From positions 42,318,725-42,382,724 of the forward strand of contig NC_086031.1 of assembly GCF_036323735.1 (NCBI RefSeq): a DNA stretch of 64,000 nt, given 5' to 3'. Below the pieces are notes generated by a model. That model worked only from the letters and a program-made list of their open reading frames with translations. It searched no databases and was not told the origin of the DNA. The position numbers and the translations under genes are program-made. Origin of the DNA: Rattus norvegicus (lineage: Eukaryota; Chordata; Mammalia; Rodentia; Muridae). Of the stretch, positions 45,101 through 56,494 are shown in pieces. The number at the start of each line of letters is the position of its first letter. Position 1 is the first letter of the stretch.

Positions 45101-48100
45101 GCTCTAACCCATACTCTGGTTAGGGACTCTGGCCCTGCTGAGTGTGTAGCTCAGCGGGAAGGGTGCTTGCTTGCTATGTGCAAGGCTCTGGGTCTGGCAC
45201 CAGCACCACGTAAACAGAGCATGGCGGTGCATGTCTGTAATTCAGCATTCTCATCCTCGGTTACCTAGTGAGTTCAAGGCCAGCTTGTGCAACATGAAAT
45301 CTTGTCTTGAAGGGGAGGAGGGAAAGGAGAAGGAAGAAGAGGAAGAGGAGGAAGAGGAGGAAGAGGAGAATAGAGGGTTGGCTCAGAGGATATAGGCACA
45401 TGCCATCAAATCTGTGACCTGATCTACCCCCAGATCCCACATGATAGAACTGAGACCCCTCAAAATTATCCTCTGACATCCGCATAAGTACCATGGCATG
45501 TGCATACCTGTACAGTGACACACAGACACAGACACAGACACACAGACACACAGACACACAGACACACACACACACACACACACACACAAAACGTAATACA
45601 TTTTTGTAAAAGGAAAGAAGGAAAAAGGAGGACCAGGCAGTAGTGGCGCACACCTTTAATCCCAGCACTTGGGATACAGAGCCAAGTTGATCTCTGAGTT
45701 CAAAGCCAGCCTGGCATACAGAATGAGTTCTAGGACAGCCAGGACTATGCAGAAAATCCTGTCTCAAAAAAGGAAAAGTGAAAGTAAAGGGAGGAGCTGG
45801 AGAAAGGGCTCCATCAGTAAGTCCTCTCTGTGAGTTCTGAGCCTCAGTACACGCATGAAATCCAAGGGTGAGACTTTTTGTTTTGTGTTTCACTACTGTT
45901 TGTTTCTGTGCAGTACTAGGCTGGCCTGGGATTCATTAAGTAGACCAGGCTGACCTTGAACTCATAGAGATCTGCCTGCCTCTGCCTGAGGCAGTGCTGA
46001 GGCTAAAAGCATGTGTTTCCGTGCCCTGCCCAAGAGTATGACTTTAACTGAATTCTGGGACATCAGGGAAGGTGGATGGGGGGTTCAGTGGCCGGCCAGC
46101 CTGGCTGAGTCAGTGAGTGCCAGGTTCAGAGATAGAAACCTTGCCTCAGGGGAGGGGAGGGGTGGACCATGACAAGGGAAGACACCAGTGTTGGCCTCTG
46201 GCTTCCACAAGCACCCGAAGGCACAGGACGGTGCATTTGCACATGTTACACACACTTGCACACATGTACACAGAGTAAAAACATAATCAAAATGGAAAAG
46301 AAAGGGCTCTCTGCCTGGCATGCGCTTGAAAATTTAAAATTCAGATTCTAAAAAGATCACAACAATGTGAGTCACACACGCACACACGCACACACATACG
46401 TGCACACACCCCTGCCTCCACGTGCCTGGCTGGCCACTCAATTATTCTCCTTGCTGGGATCTCATGAGCTCATTGCTGCCTGGGACCTGAACCCAACCCA
46501 TCACTGTCTCCCCAGTGCTCTCCTAATCAAATGACCCCTAGTGTTCACCAGGTTCCACAGGCTGGCTCCAGGAGACTATGTCACTAAGCCTCCCACACAC
46601 ATTCTGCATGCTTGTTTCTGTTGTCAGGTGTGTACAAGACACAGGCATGGAGCCACTCACCAGGTACAGGGGGTAGAGACACTCGCAGCCACAGGTAGAT
46701 TAAGACTTGGATACACAGCTTAAGGAGGAGGGTAAGTATATTGAACACGTGAAGAGAAAGCAGAGAATTATAAGGGTTGTAAGAAAAGCCAGCACTAGGG
46801 AGGCTCAGTGCTCACGAATGAGATTCACCTGGGAACTTGGGACACTTTCAAAGTCCCTAGGCCAGATCTACCTAAGCAGGCTGTTCTGGTCTCTCACCGC
46901 CCCCTTCTCCCCTCTCCTCCTCTCTCCTCCTGTCCCCTCTCTTCCCTTTCTCCCTTCACTGCCTTCCCCTTTTGTGGGAGGGACAGGGTTTCATGTAGCC
47001 CAGGCTAGCCTTAAACTCACTGTGTAGTTTAGATGATCTAGAACTCCTAGTCTTCTTGCCTCTACATCCCGAGAACTGGGCTTATGGGTTTCTGCTACCG
47101 TGCCCAGATAGCTGTACTAGAGATAGAAGCCAGGGACTGATGTGTGCCAGGCAAGCACTCCACCAACTCGTTAACCTCCATACTTAGCCCTGTTGAGTAT
47201 AACTTTTTAAAAAAATAAATCATCTAAGCAGGAGAACTTTGACCTGCTTTGGCGGCAAGGCAATGTGGGACAGCGTTCTGCAGTGTGTATGCTGACAGCT
47301 GCCTTGTCCTGGGCCATATGTGTGAGGGACCAGATTTCATGGTTGCCAACTCAGGAACTTGAAATCCATGCATGATAAGGGTTGGGATAAACAAATCTCC
47401 TGCTGACTAAAGGCCATCTAAATTAATTTGTAAACAGTGATAGTTGCTATCAGGAGACCAAAGGGCTGATCATAAAAATGCTTCCCCAACAACAGCCTTT
47501 GAACTGCTATCTCACCCATGCAGGCAGCATGGAGGTTTGAGATGAACCCTGCACAGAGCATGGGTTCTCTCTACTCCCACCCTACTCAGTGCAAACCCAG
47601 GGCCTCCAATGGGCCTGCAAGGCGGATACCTATCTCTCTGACTCTGGATTCACTTCCTGATTTGCCCTGTGTGTATCTTATGCTGGCTTCCCATCATTAC
47701 ATGATGCCTGCCTTGTACTGCTATCCCTCCTGCTCAGCCTCTGTCACTTTGTCCAATAAAATTCTTCTGTTGTTAACATCCACACAAGAATGTCCTCCTA
47801 CCAGAGCTCCTCTCTCAACCTGAGGTGCTTTCCCCTGGGAGCTGTGTGCTTACACAGGTGGAGACCTTGGCTAGGGGGATATGGTTCAGTTGGCAGACTG
47901 TTTGCCTAGCATGCATCAAGACCTGGGTTCCATCCCTAGTGTGTTACAAACTGGGTATGGTGGTTCATGCCTATAATCCCAGCACTTGGGAGGTAAAGGC
48001 AGGAGGATCAGGAGTTGAAGAACATCTTCAGCTATGCAGTGACTTTCAGGCTAGCCCGAGATACATATGACCCTTTCCCAAAAACAAAATGAATAAACAA

Positions 48101-50539
48101 GTAAATGACTGAATATTAATACTCGAGGAACTTCCCTAGAGGCAGTCTTAGCACTCAGAGGCTGAGACAAGAAGATTGACCAAATTTGAGACCATCTTGG
48201 GCTACTTAGTGAGACCCTGTCTCAAAACAAAACAAAATATAGTAAAGTCAGGCATATAAACCCCAGACCTCAGAAAGCAGAAACTAGATGATCAAGAGTT
48301 TAGCCTGGGCTACACAGGGAGACCGCGTTTCAAGACCAAACCAAACCAAAGATAAGCTGTAGTTTAAAAGGCATACAGAACGTAAATCAGATGGGTACTC
48401 TAAGAAGTGTATTTTAAAGTTAGTATACTTAGTGAGTTTTCCTCTGTGTGTGGGCAAGCGTAAGCCACAGTACACATGTAAGGTAAGACGACAAGGTGCA
48501 GGGGCTCGGCTCTCTCCTTCTACCATGAGGGTCCCAGAAGAACCTTTGTTCTCAGTCTCTTTTTAAGGGAGCTGATATCTCGGGAGTGGACGCTGCTTGG
48601 AAGAATTTGTGGAGACGGCAAACCAGAGCTGGGTTTGTAGCAGGTCGTCGGGGGTGCGTGCCCAGCACCGCACAGACCATCCTGTAATCAGGATGTAGCA
48701 TTCAGGAGGTGGGGCGGGGGTCAAAAGTCCAAGATCCTCTTCTGCTGAGTTCTCAGACACACGGGACCCTATCTCAAAAATTCAAAGTTTAAAAAAAAAA
48801 CCGCAAAGGAGCAAATAAAAAAAATCCTCACTTTTAACAATTAAAAAAGCATGCTCTAGGGGTTGGGGATTTGGCTCAGTGGTAGAGTGCTCGCCTAGCA
48901 AGCGCAAGGCCCTGAGTTCGATCCCCAGCTCCGAAAAAAAGAATAGAAAAAAAAAAAAAAAAAAAGCATGCTCTATCCAGATGTGCTGGTGCACACCTTA
49001 ATCCTAGCACCTTGGGAAACAGAGGCAAGTGGGTCTCTGTGAGTTCGAGGCCACCTGGCCCACATAACTGAGAGAACAAGAACATGACCACCTTACCTTG
49101 GAGGCAGCCCCATTCCGGCCTAAGTAGCACCACTCCTGGGGTTACATTGCAGCCTAGGCACTCACCACCCCTGGCCGTGACGAACAGTTTCAGTTTCTCT
49201 AAGTCACCGACATCCAGCGGACATGAGTACCATGCGTGTGATGTCCTAGATCAACAGTTAATAAACCTGGCCAAACCCAAGCTCAGCCCTTTGACTAACT
49301 CACCTCCCTATCCCTGGTAAACACCTCCTGGTGACAGAAGGCCACTGTCTTGTCTCCTGGATGACAGCCCATTTCAGGCTTCCTCAGAAATAAACCTGCC
49401 CGCTGCCACTGAGCGGCCTCCTGCTGTGTTCATACTGAGGCTTTATCTCAATGAATACAATCAAGATCTCCCAAGCCATTACAGATGCTGGCCTACCTGG
49501 ACGAGAGCAGCCAATGCCGGGTCTGGCAGAAGCTCTGGAATATCTTCAGCCTTCAGGACCACAGACAGCTTTCCCCCTGCAACCAGACAGAGAGTGAGCG
49601 AAGGCTGAGGGAGGCTGAGGCTCTTTGAACAGATCTCTTCTCTGGCTTGCCTCTAGGGGACTGATAGACTTCCAAAAACAAAGTGGTCCAAACCCACCAT
49701 GTCTCTTCAAGGGACTATTTCATTCTTTATTTGTCTTTTTTTTTGGGGGGCGGGGCACAGTCTCACCTCGTGACTCTAACTGTCCTGGAATTGAACTTAC
49801 AGAGGTCTTTGTGCCCCTGCCTCCTGTGTGCTTGGAGTAAACTCTCGAATCACCATGCCTGACTAAAGACTGTTTTGTTATGAATATGAATGTTTGCCAT
49901 ACAGAGCACTCATAAGACTCAGAATAAAAAGAATTATCCGAAGGTGGCAAGAGAACCCCTTTCTAATTCTATTTATAAATTTATTTTATTTTATATATTT
50001 TATGTATATGAGTACACTGTAGCTGTCTTCAGACACACCAGAAGAGGGCATCAGATCCCATTACAGATGTTTGAGAGCCATCATGTGGTTGCTGGGAATT
50101 GAACTCAGGACCTCTGGAAGGACAGTCAGTGCTCTTAATTGCTGAGCCAGCCTCTAAATTCTATTTAAAGGCACAGTGCTCTGGGCTTTGCAGTGGTCAC
50201 CAGTACTGTATAACCCAGGTGTGATGGCATGAGTCTGTGACCCCAGGACTTGAGAAGTAGAGGCGTGAAGGATCAGAAGTTCAAGGTCACCCTCACTATA
50301 TCCCCAATTATATTCCTGGCCAATCAGGAATACCTCAACCAAACCAAACCAAACCAAACCAAACCAAACCAAACCTGAAGGCTGGGGGCTCCCAGGAAAC
50401 TGCTGTTTCTTTGCCCTCAGTGCAGCTGCTGTGACTTGAGGGAGAAACAGGAAAATCTGATGTATGTGACTTTTTCATTTCATCTCAAGGAGCATAGCCA
50501 CAGTTCTCAAGCTTTGTGTACCCCAGAATATTGGTGTAG

Positions 50540-50589
<50 letters not shown>

Positions 50590-52170
50590 GGATAGGTGAG
50601 TCTGGGGGATGATGGTGCACATCTTTAATCCTAGCACTCAAAGGGTAGAAGCAGGCAAATCTCTGAGTTCAAAGCCAGCCGGGTCTACACAGTGAGTTCC
50701 AGGACAGCCAGGGCTACCTAGAGAAACCCAGTCTTAAAAAAACAAAGAAGAAAGCAGAAAGCCAATGTTGAAGACCCATCTTCAGATTTAGAGTCAAGAG
50801 ATGGATGGGCACAAGAACACATCCATGTTTATTTATGTGTACATTCCGTGTCCGTGTGAGTCTATGCGACTCATATACAGATGTCCAGAGGCCAGAAGAA
50901 AGTGTTGGATCCCCTGGAGCTGGAATCACTTGATATAGGTGCTGGGAATCAAACTGCTCAGACAAGGGTGACCTTGAACTTCTGATCCTCCTCACCTTCA
51001 CCTCCCAAGCTGAGACTGTAGGTAGACCCCACCAGGCCTGGTTTATCCCGTCCTGGGGATTGAAGTAGGGCCTTCGGAATGTCAGGCAAGCACTCTACTG
51101 ATTCAGCTCTGTCCTGAGCCAGGAACACAAGCTTTCTATCTGTGTCATTCTGATCCTGTGCTCCTTAGGTGGCTTTGAGAGACAGTCATGCGCCAGGCTG
51201 GGCTTCTCAGATGCCTTGCCTTCCTGTCTAACAGGCATATGTACGTACATCCCGTACACTCTGTGTTCCTTGAGAAGAAAGACCGAAGCGCTAGAGCTGG
51301 GCTCAGTTGGTGAAGTGATTCCCTCACAAACACGAGGACTTGTACTGGCTGGCTTTGTATCACTTAACACAAGCTAGAGTCATTACTGAGGAGGGAGCCT
51401 TGGTTGAGGAAATGTCCCCATGAGATCCAGCTGTAATGCATTTTCTCAATTAGTGATCAATGGGGGAGGGCCCAGCCCATTGTGGGGGTGCCATCCCTGG
51501 GTAGGGCAGGCTGAACAAGCCATGGAAAGGAAGCAAGCCAGTAGGCAGCACCCCTTCATGGCCTCTGCATCAGCTCCTGCCTCTAGGATCCTCCGTTCGA
51601 GTTCCTGTCCTGACTTCTTTGAATGTGGAGTGTAAGCCAAACAAACCCTTTTCTCCGTAACTTGCGTTTAGGTCACGTCTCATTGTCACAGCAATGGAAA
51701 CCTGACTAAGACAGGACCAGCATCTGTGGAAGTAAGCCAGGGGCAGTAGTATATGTGTGTGATCCCAACACGGGAAGGCAGAGATTGGTGGACCCTGAGT
51801 CTTTCTGGTCTGCCAGCATAGTCTACTTAGTGAGTTCCAGGCCAGTGAGAGACCATATTTTAAGACACAAGGTGTTTGGCTAGTGAGTTGGTTCTGTGTG
51901 TCAAAGGGCTTGCTGTGCATTGATAACCTAAATTCAACCTCGGAATTCATAGTAGAAGGAGAGAACAGACTCCTAGTGTTATCCTTTGACTCATACAATA
52001 CACACTAACAATAAACAAAATAAGAATTTTTTTTCGAGATAGGGTTTCTCTCTCTTTTTTAAAAGATTTATTTATGGGGTTGGGGATTTAGCTCAGTGGT
52101 AGAGCGCTTGCCTAGCAAGCACAAGGCCCTGGGTTCGGTCCCCAGCTCCGAAAAGAAGTAAAAAAGAGAT

Positions 52171-52206
<36 letters not shown>

Positions 52207-55200
52207 TGTATGTAAGTACACTGTGAAGACACCTCTTCAGACACACCAGAAGAGGTCATCAGATCCCATTACAGATGGTTGTGAGCCACCATGTGGTTGC
52301 TGAGAATTGAACTCAGGACCTCTGGAAGAGCAGTCAGTACTCTTAACCTCTGACCTTGAGGAATGATACCTGAGGTTGTCCTCTGCCCTCTACAAATGTG
52401 CTCACAAGCACACACACTCGGTAGCATTTGATTCCTTCAAGCATTAAGACTAAAATTGGAGCCACACAGAGAAGTTGCTCGGCTCTGTGGTCTGGAAACC
52501 AAAAGAAATGGAGTAAAACTAGTGTTTGGGTGAAACTATAGGACACTCACTTCCCTACAGCATTCAGACACTCCTGAGCACAACCCCGGAGTTTGCTGCA
52601 GCACTAGGGATTGGCCCCAGGGCCTCTCACAAGCTAGACAAGTACCATACCACCGAACTGCACCCCTGGCCTATGCACAGAGGAACTTTGAAAAGCTTGG
52701 AGTATCGACTGTCTCTGGGAGGCAGTCTTCGTTCTGATAAGATAAAGCTGTCCCTGGTTATTGAGTGACCGGCCCAGTGGGGCCACACTACAACCTTTAG
52801 ATTTCCATAATTAAATCAAGCTTGCATCAGCACACATGGATGGGATGGTATGTTCCCAGCCCATGCAACCTTTCAACACGCACGACTTAATCATGCGCAG
52901 CAGGCATCATCAACTCTATCTGTTGGTTGTTTGCGGAGTGTGCGAGTGCGTGTTCGTGTGCGAGTGCGTGTGCATTTCCTGGTGTTAGCTGGGGTGCTTC
53001 CCGGTGCACCACACGACACTCTGCACAGCAAAGCCCAAGCCTTCACTTTCCTTCAGGTCCTTGCCTCAGAGCCATCCTAGTGGGTATGAAGCAGACACTC
53101 ATCACGGGCTTGATTTGCACTTCCTTAGTGGTTACTGGGGCTTCATATGTTTTGCTGCTTTGCCCTCTACATTGGGGACGTATCTACGAATGTCCTTAGC
53201 CCATTTCTGGACGGTAGGATTTAAGATAAGGTCTTACCATTCACCCCCGACTGGCCTCAAACACACAAACCTGGCACCACATCCAGCTCCTGCTTCCTGT
53301 TGCTATGAGTTTGTTTGTCCTCCTTCCTCTCTGCACCCCTTTCTGACAGGGTATAGTAACACACACCTTTAATCCCAGCATTTGAAAGGCAGGATCGGCT
53401 GGGGATTTAGCTCAGTGGTAGAGCGCTTACCTAGGAAGCGCAAGGCCCTGGGTTCGGTCCCCAGCTCCGAAAAAAAGAACCAAAAAAAAAAAAAAAAAAA
53501 GAAAGGCAGGATCTCCGTGTGTTCAAGGCCAGCTTGGTCTACATAGTGAGTTCAAAAGATAGCTAGAGTTACACCATGAGACACTGTTTTGGAAGGAAAA
53601 AAAAAAAGAGTTCTTCTTTCCTCCTTACCTTTTTCCTTGTTTCTTGTAACCCAGGTTGGCCTTGAACCTGCTGTGTAACTGAGAGTGACCTTAAGTTCTC
53701 ATTCCTCTTTCTGCTTCCATTTCTTGGGGTATGCCATGCTGGGAATGTAGCCCAGGGCTCTGTGCAGGCTACATAAGAGCTCTACTGACCTAACTACAGT
53801 CTCGTGCTCAATGCTCATTGTACCTGTCGGTTGAATTAATAATTATTTTTTCCTTTTCTTTTTTTCGGAGCTGGGGACCGAACCCAGGGCCTTGCACTCG
53901 CTAGGCAAGTGCTCTACCGCTGAGCTAAATCCCCAACCCCTGAATTAATAATTTAATTAATAAATTAATACTTAATGACTTAATTTATGAGTCCAGATCT
54001 CATGCGCCCCCAAGGTGACCTTGAACTTCTGGTCAGTCTGCTTCCACCTTTTCAGCGCTTGGGTTAAGACTTGTGTCACTGTGCCTTATACGATGTCACC
54101 TATGCAATGCAGGGGATGAAACTGGGGCCTCCTGCATTCTTGGCAAGCACTCTACCAACTAGCTATATCCACAACCACACTGTTCATTTAAAAAATTTTT
54201 AAGGATTTATTTATTATATATAAGCACACCGTCGTCGCTGTCTTCAGACACACCAGAAGAAGGCATCAGATCCCATTATAGATGGTTGTGAGCCACCATG
54301 TGGTTGCTGGGATTTGAACTCAGGACCTCTGGAACGGCAGTCAGTTCCCTTAACCACTGAGCCATCTCTCCAGCCCCCTCATTTAAAATTTTAAGTGTCT
54401 GTCTGTCTGTCTATCCATCCATCTATCTTCATCATCATCATCATGATGTATGTGATATTGTATGAGTACAGGAGTGCACATGCAAGGGCATATGTGTAGG
54501 GGTCAGAGGACAACTCTGGGGAACTGGTTCCTCCTTCCCCTGTGAGTTCCAGAGACAGAACTCAGGCTGTTGCGTATGCCAGCAACACACATTTACCTGC
54601 TGAGCAATTCTGCTCATTTAAATAGGTTTATTTTCATTCACATGTGTGTATGCTTCATTGTTTGCCTTGCCATATGTGTACAAGGGCCCTTGGAGACCAG
54701 AAGAGGGTGTTGGATCCCCCTGGAACTGAAATTATAAGCAGTTGTGAGCTGATAGGGTGCTAGGATCCAAGCTTGGTCCTTTGGAAAAGTAGCAAGTGCT
54801 CTTAACTGCCAAGATGTCTCTCTAGTTCCCATTGTGTAATTCAGGTGGAATTATACCCCTCAATCTCAGGGATGTGTGAAAGAGGAGGTGGAATGAGTGT
54901 AAGAGCCAAGGGTGAGGGATGACTCTGAAGAAAGTGTCTTCCCGGCACAACAGGACTGTTGGATTCACAAAGGGCTTCGAAGGCTCAGGTCTGATGGGGT
55001 GAGGTTCCCAGCACTGAGGGGTCAGTAGGCAGGAGGTCCCACGCCTAACCAAGAACCTATCTGCAATTGGTTCCTGCTTACAAAGGGGAATTTTTTCTCC
55101 AGTGGTGTCTGTCTCACTGGGTATACTAACCACATTTCAGAATAGGCCCCTTGCTGACAGCAGGCTAACACAGAAGGAACTCAATGATACTTTGTAAACT

Positions 55201-56439
55201 TTTTGTCTCATAGTACTCTGAACTTTTTTTTTTTTTTGCCCTATTGGTCTTTTGTTTTTTGTTTCTGTGGCCTTTGTTGTATGTGTATATTCCTTGTTTT
55301 AAGGAGAAAGGGCAGGGAATTGGGTAAGTATGTAGGTGAGAAGGTGCTGGGTAACAGGTAAACTGTGATCAGAATATATTGTATGACAGTTTTTTTTTCA
55401 ATAAAAAATTGAATTATAGTTTGTCTTGCTATTGAGTTCTGTCTGACTGTTGAGTTCCTTTTTGAAGAAAGATTTCAGGCCAGCATGGTAGTACACACCT
55501 TTAACCCCAGCACTCAGAAAGCAGAGGCAAGGGGCTGGGGATTTAGCTCAGTGGTAGAGCGCTTACCTAGGAAGCGCAAGGCCCTGGGTTCGGTCCCCAG
55601 CTCCGAAAAAAAGAAAAAAGAAAGCAGAGGCAAGAAGATTTCTGCTCCTTCAAGGTCAGCCTGGCTCACATAGCAAGTTCTAGGCCCATCGAGGCTCTGG
55701 AAAGAGACACAGTCTTTTTTTAAAAAGGCTTCTATATTTTAGTTTTCAAATTTTCGTTTGTTAGTTTGGGTTTTTTGTTTGTTTTGTTTTGTTTTTAGAT
55801 ACAGGGTTAGGCTTGACTGTACGAGAACTCACTTTGTAGACCAGGCTGGCCACGAACTGCCCTCTGCCTCCTGAATGTTGAAATTAAAGGTGTGTACCAC
55901 CACACTTGGCTAGTTTTTAAAAAAAATTTTTAAAAAGATGCATTTATTTTATTCATGTAAGTACACTGTTGCTCTCTTCAGACATACCAGAAGAGGGCAC
56001 TGGATTCCATTACAGATGGTTGTGAGCCACCTTGTGGTTGCTGGGAATTTAACTCAGGACCTCTGGAAGAGCAGACAGTACTCTTAACCGCTGAGCCATC
56101 TCTCCAGCCCTAGTTTTAAAATTTTTAACACAAACCTTTTTTTAAGTTCGTTTTTTGAAGACAGGGTCTCACTACGTGAAGTTCTGGCTTCTTTGGAACT
56201 CACCAGGTTGGCCTTGAACTCTGAGATCCACCTGTTTCTGCCTCCAAGCGCTGGGATTAAAGGCTTGGGCATGAGGACCAGCTAAAAGTTAACTTCTTTA
56301 TATTCACACTATATATAACAGAAACATTTAAAATTGGCAGAACAGAACAGAATGGCAACATGTAGCAATTGGTATATATAGTGCTATGCTTTGAGGTCTT
56401 AAAGAAAGCACATATTTTAACACATTGTTTTTATTTTTT

Positions 56440-56494
<55 letters not shown>

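Larger units (their letters stand above)
44689..49496 (-). other. Lct: Lct intron 2
   Basis: Contains a GGA-rich tract (about 45310-45370), a CA/CAGA tract (about 45518-45588), a B1 (45640-45775, plus), a B1-like piece (about 45890-46030, minus), a possible old LTR (about 47319-47868), SINE dimers near 47870-48110, and an ID (48859-48958). Confidence 0.65.
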
